Source: 66-474 sp051954935 (GTDB taxonomy: Bacteria > Pseudomonadota > Gammaproteobacteria > Xanthomonadales > Rhodanobacteraceae). Taken from it: DNA of 22,129 nucleotides. The translations under genes and the position numbers were made by a program. Shown here piece by piece: positions 14,779-22,129 of the stretch; the first letter of the stretch is position 1, and the number at the start of each line of letters is the position of its first letter. The notes below the pieces were generated by a model that was not told the DNA's origin, searched no databases, and was given only the letters and a program-made list of their open reading frames with translations. The stretch lies in contig JBQCHG010000003.1 in NCBI GenBank assembly GCA_051954935.1, positions 1-22,129 on the forward strand, given 5' to 3'.

Positions 14779-16800
14779 ATGGCGCCCTACCCGCACCTGT
14801 TCGCTCCGCTCGACCTGGGCTTCGTCACCCTACCCAATCGCGTGCTGATGGGCTCGATGCACACCGGGCTGGAAGATCGCGCGCGCGACTACGGCAAGCT
14901 CGCCGCGTACTTCGCCACGCGCGCGCGCGGCGGCGTGGGGCTGATGGTCACCGGCGGCCTCGCGCCGAACATCGAGGGCTGGCTCTCGCCGTTCGCGGGG
15001 CGGATGTCCATGCCATGGCACGTGCCGAGGCATCGCAAGGTCACCGCTGCCGTGCACGCCGAGGGCGGGCGCATCTGCATGCAGATCCTGCACGCGGGGC
15101 GCTACGCGGTGCATCCGTTCTCCGTCGCGCCGTCGAACGTCAAATCCCCGATTACCCGCTTCACCCCACGGGCGCTCAGTGCGCGCGGCATCGAGCGCAC
15201 CACCAGAGCATTCGTACGCAGTGCGCAGCTCGCGCGCGAGGCCGGCTACGACGGCATCGAGATCATGGGCTCGGAAGGCTACCTGCTCAACGAGTTCCTC
15301 ACGGCCCGCACCAACCGGCGCGAGGACCGCTACGGCGGATCGCTGGAAAACCGTATGCGGCTTCCGGCAGAAATCGTGCGTCGCACGCGCGAGGCTGTCG
15401 GGCGCGACTTCATCATCATCTACCGGCTTTCCATGCTCGATTTGGTTGAGCGCGGCCAGAGCTGGGAGGAAATCGTCGCGCTGGCGAAAGCCGTGGAGGC
15501 GGCCGGCGCGACGCTGATCAACACCGGTATCGGCTGGCACGAGGCGCGCGTGCCGACGATCGTGACCTCTGTCCCGCGTGCCGCGTTCGCGTGGGTCACA
15601 CGGCGCATGAGAGCCGAGGTGCACATTCCACTGATCACCACCAACCGCATCAACATGCCGGAAGTGGCGGAAGCCGTGCTCGCGCGGGGCGACGCGGACA
15701 TGATCTCGATGGCGCGCCCGCTGCTCGCCGATCCGGACTGGGTGAACAAGGCGCGGGTCGGCGCCCCGGAACGCATCAACACCTGCATCGCCTGCAATCA
15801 GGCCTGCCTCGATCACGTCTTCGAGAACCGGCGCGCCTCGTGCCTGGTGAATCCGCGCGCATGTTTCGAAACCGAACTGGTGGTTGCCCCGTCGACACAG
15901 AAGAGGCGTTTTGCGGTGATCGGCGCGGGGCCAGCCGGACTCGCGGCGGCGTGCACGCTGGCGGAACGCGGCCATGAGGTCACCCTGTACGAGCAGGCGA
16001 ACGAAATCGGCGGCCAGTTCAATCTCGCCAAGCGAATCCCCGGCAAGGAAGAGTTCGCGGAGACGCTGCGCTACTTCTCACATCGTCTGCGCGAGCTCGG
16101 CGTCGAGCTGCACCTGGACAAAAGTGCGGATGCCCCGGCCTTGCACGCGCAAGGCTTCGACGCGGTGCTCGTGGCGACAGGCGTCACGCCTCGCAATCCG
16201 CGCATTCCCGGACAGGATCACCCGATGGTGCACGGCTACGCGGACGTGGTTTCCGGGAAGGTGGAGATCGGCCGACGCGTGGCGATCATCGGTGCCGGCG
16301 GCATCGGCTTCGACGTTGCGGAATACCTGGGCCAGCCGGCGCCCTCGCCCACCACCGACATCGCGCGCTGGACGCGCGAATGGGGTGTGGACATGACGCT
16401 TTCGCAACGTGGTGGTCTGGCCGTGCCCCGCGTCGAGGCCTCGCCGCGCGAGATCTGGCTGCTGCAGCGCACGCCGGGCAGGCCGGGCAAGCGGCTAAAC
16501 AGGACCACCGGCTGGGTGCATCGCGCCACGTTGAAGGCAAAAGGCGTCAAGATGCTCGGCGGCGTCAGCTACGAGAGGATCGAGGGCGCCGCCCTGCACA
16601 TCCGCGTGGACGGCGAATCGCGCGTGCTGGAAGTGGACAACGTGGTGATCTGCGCCGGCCAGGAATCCCATCGCACGCTCGCAGACGAACTGGTCGCATT
16701 GGGTGTGACGACGTACGTGATCGGCGGCGCTGATGTCGCGGCGGAACTGGACGCCAAGCGGGCGATCGCGCAGGCCACGCAGGTGGCGACGACCTTGTAG
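14779..16800 (+). CDS. fadH: 2,4-dienoyl-CoA reductase (NADPH)
   Basis: FadH reduces 2,4-dienoyl-CoA esters so that unsaturated fatty acids can finish beta-oxidation. The 673-residue product is one residue longer than E. coli FadH and matches throughout. It has an N-terminal Old-Yellow-Enzyme TIM barrel binding FMN (PHLFAPLDLGFVTLPNRVLM; active-site regions GYDGIEIMGSEGY and GIGWHEAR). The 4Fe-4S site is CIACNQAC plus C355 (C336, C339, C343, C355). An FAD-binding segment lies near residue 379 (VIGAGPAGLAAACTLAERGH) and an NADPH-binding segment near 501 (VAIIGAGGIGFDVAEYL). The start at ATG 14779 matches homologues, but no ribosome site is obvious. It lies 68 bases after terC, and a 6-bp hairpin (14726-14748) is the only structure between them. 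Confidence 0.96.
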   Translation: MAPYPHLFAPLDLGFVTLPNRVLMGSMHTGLEDRARDYGKLAAYFATRARGGVGLMVTGGLAPNIEGWLSPFAGRMSMPWHVPRHRKVTAAVHAEGGRICMQILHAGRYAVHPFSVAPSNVKSPITRFTPRALSARGIERTTRAFVRSAQLAREAGYDGIEIMGSEGYLLNEFLTARTNRREDRYGGSLENRMRLPAEIVRRTREAVGRDFIIIYRLSMLDLVERGQSWEEIVALAKAVEAAGATLINTGIGWHEARVPTIVTSVPRAAFAWVTRRMRAEVHIPLITTNRINMPEVAEAVLARGDADMISMARPLLADPDWVNKARVGAPERINTCIACNQACLDHVFENRRASCLVNPRACFETELVVAPSTQKRRFAVIGAGPAGLAAACTLAERGHEVTLYEQANEIGGQFNLAKRIPGKEEFAETLRYFSHRLRELGVELHLDKSADAPALHAQGFDAVLVATGVTPRNPRIPGQDHPMVHGYADVVSGKVEIGRRVAIIGAGGIGFDVAEYLGQPAPSPTTDIARWTREWGVDMTLSQRGGLAVPRVEASPREIWLLQRTPGRPGKRLNRTTGWVHRATLKAKGVKMLGGVSYERIEGAALHIRVDGESRVLEVDNVVICAGQESHRTLADELVALGVTTYVIGGADVAAELDAKRAIAQATQVATTL

Positions 16801-16920
16801 CGCGAGCTCCGACCCATTCGCTGTCGCAAACCGATCCGGCCAACGGGTACAGGTTTCATTGAGCCGCGGGGGAACAACATGGTGCCCTCGGCTTGAACTA
16901 CACCCGAGCAGGAGATCACG

Positions 16921-17535
16921 ATGAAGCTCTACACCTCGCCCGGCGCGTGCTCGATGGCCGATCACATCGTGCTGGAATGGATCGGCCAGCCCTACGCCGC
17001 GCAGATCGTCAGCCGCGAACAGCGCGCAACGCCGGAATTCAAAAAGCTCAATCCCGCAGGCGCAGTGCCGGTGTTCGAAGACGGCGACTGGGTCCTGACG
17101 CAGAACTCGGCAATCCTCAATTACCTCGCCGACAAGTTTCCCGCGAGCAAACTCGGCGGCGATGGCACACCCAAGTCACGCGCCGAAGTGAACCGCTGGC
17201 TGGGAATGTTGAACGCCGACGTGCATCCGGCTTTCCATCCCCTGTTCGGCGCCGCGAATTATCTCGGTGAGCAAGCAGCCGAAAAAGCGAAGGAGGCTGC
17301 GCGCAGGAAGCTGCGCGGCTACTACGAACGCCTCGACGCGCAACTCTCCGGACGCGACTGGCTGGCCGGCACGCGTTCCATTGCCGATCCGTACCTGTTC
17401 ATCACCCTGCGCTGGGCCAAGGCCATGAACGTGGACCTCTCGGGCTTCCACAACCTCGAGGCGTTCGAACAACGCATGCGCGCCGACAAGGGCGTCCAGA
17501 AGGTGCTGAAGGACGAAGGAGTGGATCAGAACTAG
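16921..17535 (+). CDS. Glutathione S-transferase, beta-class-like
   Basis: The 204-residue cytosolic GST opens MKLYTSPGACSMADHIVLEW. Cys10 sits where beta-class bacterial GSTs keep the cysteine that contacts glutathione. The thioredoxin-like domain (about 1-80) contains the cis-proline segment GAVPVFEDGDW and the glutathione-binding LTQNSAILNYLADKF. The helical C-terminal domain carries WLAGTRSIADPYLFITLRWAK, the usual N-capping region with a conserved Asp. The substrate is unknown. A good AGGAG (16910-16914) lies 6 bases before the ATG. It follows fadH by 120 bases, with no clear promoter or terminator between them, so co-transcription is possible. It converges with prpC. Confidence 0.93.
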   Translation: MKLYTSPGACSMADHIVLEWIGQPYAAQIVSREQRATPEFKKLNPAGAVPVFEDGDWVLTQNSAILNYLADKFPASKLGGDGTPKSRAEVNRWLGMLNADVHPAFHPLFGAANYLGEQAAEKAKEAARRKLRGYYERLDAQLSGRDWLAGTRSIADPYLFITLRWAKAMNVDLSGFHNLEAFEQRMRADKGVQKVLKDEGVDQN

Positions 17536-17575
17536 TTGTCGGTTGCTGGTTGTACCGGGCGACCATCAACAATGC

Positions 17576-17687
17576 CGCCATTCCGGGGCGACTCGCAGGG
17601 CCGAACCCGGAATCTGCATTGGCTCCGGGCAGGGAAGCAGCTTCCGGGTTCCATTTTCCGAAATCGGAAAATGGCCGCGGAATGACG
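17576..17687. repeat. Composite fold-back element (112 bp) between gst and prpC
   Basis: The ends are inverted copies of each other: CGCCATTCCGGGGC (17576-17589) and GCCGCGGAATGACG (17674-17687) pair at 12 of 14 positions. Inside are a perfect 10-bp hairpin CCATTTTCCG/CGGAAAATGG (17651-17660 with 17665-17674, loop AAAT) and the 8-bp pair ATTCCGGG/CCCGGAAT (17580-17587 with 17606-17613). This is the form of a REPIN or MITE-like element. It fills the gap between convergent genes, where it could also stop both transcripts. Confidence 0.6.
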
Positions 17688-17720
17688 ACTTCTCTTTTCG
17701 CCTGGTCCCGGTCCCGATGC

Positions 17721-18875
17721 TCAGCGCTTCTCGATGCCGACGTACGACCGATCTTCCGGCCCGGTGTAATTCGCGCTCGGGCGGATGATCTTGCCGTCCT
17801 GGCGTTGTTCGATCACATGCGCGCTCCAGCCCGAAGTGCGCGCGATCACGAACAGCGGCGTGAACATGGCGGTCGGCACGCCCATCATGTGATAAGCGGA
17901 TGCGCTGTACCAGTCGAGGTTCGGGAACATCTTCTTCAGTTCCATCATGACGTTCTCGATCCGCTCCGACACCTCGAACAGGCGCGGGTTGCCGCCCTCG
18001 TTGCAGAGCTTGCGCGAGATCTCCTTGATGATCGGATTGCGCGGGTCGCCGATCGTGTAGACCGGGTGGCCGAAGCCGATCACGATCTCCTTGTTGGCCA
18101 CGCGCTGGCGGATGTCCCTCTCGGCGTCATCGGCCGAGCGGTAGCGCGCGATGATTTCCATGGCCACCTCGTTGGCGCCGCCGTGCTTGGGCCCGCGCAG
18201 CGCGCCGATCGCCCCGGTGATCGCCGAATACATGTCGGAGCCTGTTCCCGCGATCACGCGCGCGGTGAACGTGCTGGCATTGAACTCGTGCTCGGCATAG
18301 AGGATCAGCGACTTGTCCAGCGCATTGGCGTGGCTGTCGCTCGGCTTCTTCCCGTGCAACAGGTGCAGGAAATGCGCCGCGATGGTGTCATCGTCGGTTT
18401 CGGTCTCGATGCGGCGCCCGTTGTGCGAGAAGTGATACCAGTACAGCAGCATCGAGCCGAAGCTCGTCATCAGCCGGTCGGCGATGTCGCGCGCGCCGGT
18501 GACGTGGTGTTCGTCCTTTTCCGGCAGCACGGTGCCGAGCACCGAACAACCGGTGCGCATCACGTCCATCGGGTGCGTGGCCGCGGGCAGCAGTTCCAGC
18601 GCCGCCTTCACCGACTGCGGCAGCCCGCGCAGGCGTTTCAGCTTCGCGCGATACGCGTTGAGTTCCGACCAGGTCGGCAGCACCTCGTGCACCAGCAGGT
18701 GCGCGACTTCCTCGAAAGTCGCCTTGGTGGCGAGGTCGTGGATGTCGTAGCCGCGATAGTGAAGATCGTTGCCGCTGCGCCCGACCGTGCACAGCGCGGT
18801 ATTGCCGGCCGCCACGCCTGACAGCGCCACGGATTTCTTGGCCTTGGGAAGGATCTGTGCAGCGTTGTCGTTCAT
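17721..18875 (-). CDS. prpC: 2-methylcitrate synthase
   Basis: PrpC condenses propionyl-CoA with oxaloacetate to 2-methylcitrate, the entry step of the methylcitrate cycle. The 384-residue citrate-synthase-family protein has the catalytic triad in place: H231 in GPKHGGAN, H270 in GFGHPVYTIGDPR and D321 in NLDWYSASAYHMMG. The short form, the SLILYAEHEFNASTFTAR segment and the neighbouring prpB mark it as PrpC over GltA. The ATG at 18875 has an excellent ribosome site (GGAGG five bases upstream). It is the last gene of the prpB-orf-prpC operon, 55 bases after the unknown membrane protein gene, and ends against the fold-back element. Confidence 0.95.
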   Translation of the reverse strand: MNDNAAQILPKAKKSVALSGVAAGNTALCTVGRSGNDLHYRGYDIHDLATKATFEEVAHLLVHEVLPTWSELNAYRAKLKRLRGLPQSVKAALELLPAATHPMDVMRTGCSVLGTVLPEKDEHHVTGARDIADRLMTSFGSMLLYWYHFSHNGRRIETETDDDTIAAHFLHLLHGKKPSDSHANALDKSLILYAEHEFNASTFTARVIAGTGSDMYSAITGAIGALRGPKHGGANEVAMEIIARYRSADDAERDIRQRVANKEIVIGFGHPVYTIGDPRNPIIKEISRKLCNEGGNPRLFEVSERIENVMMELKKMFPNLDWYSASAYHMMGVPTAMFTPLFVIARTSGWSAHVIEQRQDGKIIRPSANYTGPEDRSYVGIEKR

Positions 18876-18930
18876 TGTTTCCTCCAGTCAAATCTTTCTC
18901 GCACCGTGTCCGGCGGCAGGAATCTCGCGT

Positions 18931-19524
18931 TCAGTTGTTGAACACTTCGGCGGATTTCAGCTTCGGACATTGTCCGATCGGTTTCACCAATTGCGCGATG
19001 GCCTTGTAGCCAACCAGATGCTGGTCGCTGTACATCCAGCATTCGCGCAGCGTCGAGCAAAAGCATATGTTCGTCGTGAGGTGGTCGGTCGCCGCCACCT
19101 TGAAACGCTGGTAGTCGCCCTTGTCCAGGAACCTGAGGACTTGCACTTCTTCCCCGGGCGACAGCACGTTGGGATTGAGCGTCGCCTGGGCGAACTGATG
19201 CGGTGGCACGTTCAAGGCGTCCAGCACATGTTTCCAGTCCGGTTGCGGCTTTCCGTCCACCAGCATTTGCGCACTCTGCACGATCGCGGGGCCCACGCCT
19301 TTATTGGCCACCACGATCGATTGCCGATCATCGTCATTGCCGGCGAACAGCCACGGCCAAACCTGCGCTCGCACCTGCTGACGCTGGATGTACGCGGTGT
19401 AGCCGGAAACACACAACGCCAGCAGGCCGATCAGTGACGCGATCACCGCCGAGAGCGCATCCCAATTGCGCTGGCGCGCAGGGGTGGACGGAGAGCCTTC
19501 GGGTACCGGCGGCAATTCCGTCAT
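18931..19524 (-). CDS. Unknown single-span membrane protein between prpB and prpC
   Basis: I do not recognise this 197-residue protein. It has a short Pro-rich N-terminus (MTELPPVPEGSPSTP), one membrane helix (about 24-46, LSAVIASLIGLLALCVSGYTAYI), then a soluble part of about 150 residues. Near the membrane that part reads WPWLFAGNDDDRQSIVVANKGVGPAIV, a beta-rich pattern (N-x-G-x-GPA) seen in various uncharacterised membrane-anchored proteins. Four Cys follow (154, 156, 162, 186), three of them within CFCSTLREC. The ATG lies 5 bases after the prpB stop, with AAGGG inside the end of prpB as ribosome site, so it is clearly co-transcribed and probably translationally coupled. Nothing in the sequence gives a function; position alone suggests a link to propionate metabolism. 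Confidence 0.85.
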   Translation of the reverse strand: MTELPPVPEGSPSTPARQRNWDALSAVIASLIGLLALCVSGYTAYIQRQQVRAQVWPWLFAGNDDDRQSIVVANKGVGPAIVQSAQMLVDGKPQPDWKHVLDALNVPPHQFAQATLNPNVLSPGEEVQVLRFLDKGDYQRFKVAATDHLTTNICFCSTLRECWMYSDQHLVGYKAIAQLVKPIGQCPKLKSAEVFNN

Positions 19525-19529
19525 GCGCG

Positions 19530-20423
19530 TCAGCCCTTCTTGCCACCCGCGAAGAGCTCGTCCAGACGGCGCTCGTAGTCGTGATAACCGATGCGCTCGT
19601 AGAGCTCCTCCCGGGTCTGCATCGTGTCCAGCACGTTCTTCTGCGTGCCCTCGCGACGGATGGTCTCGTACACCTTTTCGGCAGCCCTGTTCATCGCGCG
19701 GAACGCAGAGAGCGGGTACAGCACGATCGCAACGCCCGCGCCGCGCAGTTCGTCCACGGTGAACAGCGGCGTCTTGCCGAACTCGGTGATGTTGGCCAGC
19801 ACCGGCGCCTTCACCGCATCCACGAAGCGCTTGAAGGTGGCGAGATCATTCGCGGCTTCCGCGAAGATGCCGTCCGCGCCGGCCTCCACGCACTTCCGCG
19901 CGCGCTCGATCGCCGCGTCCACGCCCTCGGATGCGATCGCATCGGTGCGCGCGATCAGGAAGAATTCCGGATCGGTCTTCGCATCCGCCGCGGCCTTCAC
20001 GCGATCGGCCATTTCCTGCGCGGAAACGATCTCCTTGCCGGGGCGATGGCCGCAGCGCTTGGCACCGACCTGATCCTCGATATGGCACGCCGCGGCGCCG
20101 GCCTTGATCAGGGACTTCACCGTGCGCGCGATGTTGAAGGCACTGGGTCCGAAACCCGTATCGATGTCCACCAGCAGCGGCAGGTCGCAGACGTCGGTAA
20201 TGCGCCGGCAATCGGTCAGCACGTCGTCCAGTGTGTTGATGCCGAGATCGGGCAGGCCCAGCGAACCCGCGGCTACGCCGCCGCCCGACAGATAGATCGC
20301 GCGATAACCGGCGCGCTTCGCCAACAGTGCGTGATTGGCGTTGATCGCGCCGATCACCTGCAGAGGTTTCTCGACGGCGAGCGCGGCGCGAAAGCGTGCC
20401 CCGGGAGAGTGCGTATCGCTCAT
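19530..20423 (-). CDS. prpB: 2-methylisocitrate lyase
   Basis: PrpB splits 2-methylisocitrate into pyruvate and succinate, the last step of the methylcitrate cycle. The 297-residue protein belongs to the isocitrate lyase/PEP mutase superfamily. The catalytic loop KRCGHRPGK (122-130) has the active-site Cys124. The metal-binding DIDTGFG (D86, D88) and the opening segment IGAINANHALLAKRAGYRAIYLSGGGVAAGSLGLPD are conserved, the latter including the substrate-binding SGGG. ATG 20423 has a GGAGG ribosome site 4 bases upstream. It is the first gene of the operon with the unknown membrane protein and prpC. It is divergent from the YihY-family gene across 133 bases. Confidence 0.96.
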   Translation of the reverse strand: MSDTHSPGARFRAALAVEKPLQVIGAINANHALLAKRAGYRAIYLSGGGVAAGSLGLPDLGINTLDDVLTDCRRITDVCDLPLLVDIDTGFGPSAFNIARTVKSLIKAGAAACHIEDQVGAKRCGHRPGKEIVSAQEMADRVKAAADAKTDPEFFLIARTDAIASEGVDAAIERARKCVEAGADGIFAEAANDLATFKRFVDAVKAPVLANITEFGKTPLFTVDELRGAGVAIVLYPLSAFRAMNRAAEKVYETIRREGTQKNVLDTMQTREELYERIGYHDYERRLDELFAGGKKG

Positions 20424-20444
20424 GCTGCCTCCGGCAAAGCGCCC

Positions 20445-20460
20445 ATTTTAGCCGATCGGC
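20445..20460 (-). promoter_or_regulatory. Candidate -10 box and adjoining palindrome before prpB
   Basis: The minus strand reads GCCGATCGGC-TAAAAT. The perfect 10-base palindrome (20451-20460) touches the upstream side of a -10-like hexamer (20445-20450) located about 22 bases before the prpB ATG. A repressor or activator site in that position would control the prp operon. The -35 is not recognisable. The palindrome is short enough to arise by chance in GC-rich DNA. Confidence 0.33.
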
Positions 20461-20556
20461 AAGGCCCGTCGCGCCTCATCCAGACCGGCCGCAAGTGGTG
20501 AGTGCTCCGGCGCACTCGTGGCATGCCGTTCACGCGCTGTCCGGGAGCATCGGGCC

Positions 20557-21456
20557 ATGGACGATCGAGCCCTCCCCCGCACCGTCTGGACGATGGCGAA
20601 AACGGTCCTCACCGAATTCCTGAAGGACAATCCGTTCCAGCTCGCCGCCGCGTTGAGCTACTACACGCTCTTGTCCATGGCGCCGCTGCTGTTGCTGCTG
20701 ACCGGCCTGGCGGGGCTGGTGTTCGGCGAACAAGCCGCACAGGGGCAACTGTTCGGCTACATCAGATCGGAGATGGGTCCACAGGAAGCCAAGGTCGTGC
20801 AATCGCTGCTGACCACCGCCAATGACCACCACGCAAGCGTGGTCTCGACCGTTATCGGCACTGCCGTCCTGGTGCTCGGCGCGATCTCGGTATTCGGGCA
20901 GCTGCAAGTTTCCTTGAACCGGATCTGGAACGTCGAGGCAGTACCGCGCAAGAACGTGATCATGAACCTGCTCGGTTCGCGGCTGCTGGCGCTGGCCATC
21001 GTGCTGGCACTGGCTTTCATCCTGCTGGTCACGATGGCGATCAGCGCGGCTATCGCCGGCGCGCAGGCGCCAGCGAACCAATATTTTCCCGGTGCCGGCA
21101 TCGCGCTGCGGGTGATCTACGCACTGGTGTCGTTCCTGATCATCACCGGTGTCGTCGTGCTTCTGTTCAAGTTCGTGCCCGACGCGAAGATCGACTGGCG
21201 CGACACCGTGATCGGCGCGGTAATCACCGGCGTGCTGTTCACCATCGGCAAATATGGCCTGGGCGTGTATCTCGCCCACCTTCGCTACAGCTCGGCGGGC
21301 GCGGCAGGCTCGCTGATCCTGATCGTGGTCTGGGTTTACTACACTTCGCTCATCCTGTTCCTCGGCGCGGAGGCGACCCAGGTGTACGCACGCCGTTTCG
21401 GGAAGCGGATCCAGCCCAGCGCGCATGCACGGCGGATCGATCAGGAATGCAAATAG
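20557..21456 (+). CDS. YihY/BrkB (UPF0761) family inner-membrane protein
   Basis: The 299-residue protein has six clear membrane helices (about 28-55, 94-115, 138-168, 183-205, 215-238, 248-272). Family landmarks are NPFQLAAALSYYTLLSMAPLL in the first helix, SLNRIWNV (119-126), VPDAKIDWRDTVIGA (207-221) and SLILIVVWVYYTSLILFLGAE near the end. The family was once named 'ribonuclease BN' or 'virulence factor BrkB' by mistake; its real role is unsettled (envelope or transport functions are suspected). The start at ATG 20557 has GGGAG 9 bases upstream. A start at 20518 would add 13 residues with no family resemblance. It is divergent from prpB and convergent with the cupin gene. Confidence 0.93.
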   Translation: MDDRALPRTVWTMAKTVLTEFLKDNPFQLAAALSYYTLLSMAPLLLLLTGLAGLVFGEQAAQGQLFGYIRSEMGPQEAKVVQSLLTTANDHHASVVSTVIGTAVLVLGAISVFGQLQVSLNRIWNVEAVPRKNVIMNLLGSRLLALAIVLALAFILLVTMAISAAIAGAQAPANQYFPGAGIALRVIYALVSFLIITGVVVLLFKFVPDAKIDWRDTVIGAVITGVLFTIGKYGLGVYLAHLRYSSAGAAGSLILIVVWVYYTSLILFLGAEATQVYARRFGKRIQPSAHARRIDQECK

Positions 21457-21497
21457 GGCGACCGCAGACGGCCCTCCCGCGCCAGGCTCGCGCTCGA

Positions 21498-21800
21498 TCA
21501 GGCGTCGCGGTCGATGATGACCAGCGTGCCGTGACTGCCGGGCGCGACTGAATGCGGAGTGCCGGCCGGAACGATATACACCTCGCCGCCGGCGACTTCG
21601 ACGGTGCGATCGCCGAAGCGCAGGTTCATCCGGCCGTCCAGAACGAGCAGGGCTTCGTCGAAATCATGGGCCTCGTCTGGATAGCCGGAACCATCCATGC
21701 GGACCACCTTGAAATTCGCCCCCGCGGCCTGTCCGCCCACTTTCGAGCGCCAAGCCGTTGGCAGGCTGGCGGCCAGCGCCGGCAAATTGGTCTTGCCCAT
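21498..21800 (-). CDS. Small single-domain cupin
   Basis: The 100-residue protein is one beta-barrel cupin. Motif 1 is GYPDEAHDFDEALLVLDG, in which HDFDE replaces the usual HxH...E, leaving one His and an acidic residue for metal. Motif 2 is GEVYIVPAGTPHSV with the conserved P-x-G-x-x-H. Such small cupins bind a metal or small ligand; the substrate cannot be read from the sequence. The gene starts 11 bases after the mdh stop in the same direction, so it is probably co-transcribed with mdh. The ribosome site is weak (CCGCAGACC before the ATG). Confidence 0.88.
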   Translation of the reverse strand: MGKTNLPALAASLPTAWRSKVGGQAAGANFKVVRMDGSGYPDEAHDFDEALLVLDGRMNLRFGDRTVEVAGGEVYIVPAGTPHSVAPGSHGTLVIIDRDA

Positions 21801-21811
21801 GGTCTGCGGGC

Positions 21812-22129
21812 TTAACCGCCCAGCAGGTGCTCGATCGCGGCGCGCTCCTCGCGCAGTTCCTTGTCGGTAGCGTCCATGCGCTCGCGCGAGAACTCATTGA
21901 TATCGAGCTTCAGCACGACCTCGTATTTGCCGTTCTTGCAGGTGACGGGATACCCGTAGATCACGCCTGGCGCGATGCCGTAACTGCCATCCGACGGTAC
22001 CGCCATCGAAACCCAGTCGCCCTCGGCGGTGCCCAGCGCCCACGAACGCATGTGATCGATCGCCGCGGACGCGGCCGAAGCGGCCGACGATGCGCCGCGC
22101 GCCTTGATGATCGCCGCGCCGCGCTGCTG
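21812..22129 (-). CDS. mdh: Malate dehydrogenase, C-terminal part (begins beyond the window)
   Basis: The visible 105 residues begin QQRGAAIIKARGASSAASAA in frame at the window edge and run to a TAA stop. They include the segment WVSMAVPSDGSYGI and the C-terminal helix region INEFSRERMDATDKELREER, matching the end of the approximately 328-residue NAD-dependent malate dehydrogenase found in Xanthomonadales and beta-proteobacteria. The enzyme interconverts malate and oxaloacetate in the TCA cycle, and oxaloacetate is the co-substrate of PrpC. An internal ATG at 22051 is not the real start. The nucleotide- and substrate-binding domains lie outside the window. Confidence 0.93.
   Translation of the reverse strand, partial: QQRGAAIIKARGASSAASAASAAIDHMRSWALGTAEGDWVSMAVPSDGSYGIAPGVIYGYPVTCKNGKYEVVLKLDINEFSRERMDATDKELREERAAIEHLLGG

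Noticed and set aside
14830..15975. Open frame of 381 codons on the minus strand opposite fadH
   Set aside because: It is antisense to a full-length FadH and has no motif.
16801..16920. Promoter between fadH and the GST gene
   Set aside because: I looked for -35/-10 pairs and found none with acceptable spacing; only the AGGAG ribosome site is convincing.
17550..18821. Open frame of 423 codons on the plus strand opposite prpC
   Set aside because: It is antisense to prpC, which has its catalytic triad and a strong ribosome site; no domain is seen in the antisense product.
19203..20501. Open frame of 432 codons on the plus strand opposite prpB and the unknown gene
   Set aside because: It is antisense to prpB and its partner. 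The low-complexity Arg/His/Gly product looks like a shadow.
21455..21475. Hairpin AGGGC/GCCCT between the YihY-family gene and the cupin gene as a bidirectional terminator
   Set aside because: The stem is only 5 bp with an 11-base loop and no T-run on either strand.

Overview
The window comes from a GC-rich gammaproteobacterium, most likely of the Lysobacterales (Xanthomonadales), possibly Rhodanobacteraceae. This rests on three things seen in the sequence: the miaA-hfq-hflX-hflK-hflC order, protein sequences that read like that order (HflX, Mdh, OmpA/OprF-type porin), and short palindromic intergenic repeats of the type common in those genomes. It is ordinary chromosome, densely coded. I see no phage, transposase, CRISPR array, rRNA or tRNA.

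Layout. Position 1-179 holds the N-terminal part of a GIY-YIG nuclease-like protein (minus) whose start codon abuts a palindromic repeat. Positions 286-5216 carry miaA-hfq-hflX-hflK-hflC (minus): tRNA modification, the RNA chaperone, a ribosome-associated GTPase and the two SPFH partners of the FtsH protease. Head to head with miaA is a seven-helix membrane protein with a degenerate GGDEF domain and an apparently intact EAL domain (5368-7398, plus). A hairpin-rich 277-base gap follows, then tdh-kbl (plus), which converts threonine to glycine and acetyl-CoA. Convergent with kbl, and overlapping it by 11 bases, is an RsuA/RluB-type pseudouridine synthase (minus). Upstream of that gene are a strong terminator and an OmpA/OprF-type outer-membrane protein (minus).

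From 12276 to 20423 lies a dispersed methylcitrate cycle. prpD stands alone at one end. At the other end is a prpB-(unknown membrane protein)-prpC operon. All are on the minus strand. Between the two parts, on the plus strand, are a TerC-family metal transporter, fadH (2,4-dienoyl-CoA reductase) and a beta-class-like glutathione S-transferase. The terC leader has the hallmarks of a yybP-ykoY manganese riboswitch behind a recognisable sigma70 promoter. The window ends with a YihY/BrkB-family membrane protein (plus), a small cupin and the C-terminal third of malate dehydrogenase (both minus).

Metabolically, fadH with prpB/C/D fits breakdown of unsaturated and odd-chain fatty acids, where propionyl-CoA is cleared by the methylcitrate cycle. 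tdh-kbl and mdh feed the same central carbon pool. The items most worth a second look are the terC riboswitch, the unknown membrane protein inside the prp operon, the degenerate-GGDEF/EAL protein, the 112-base fold-back element between gst and prpC, and the apparently leaderless miaA transcript.
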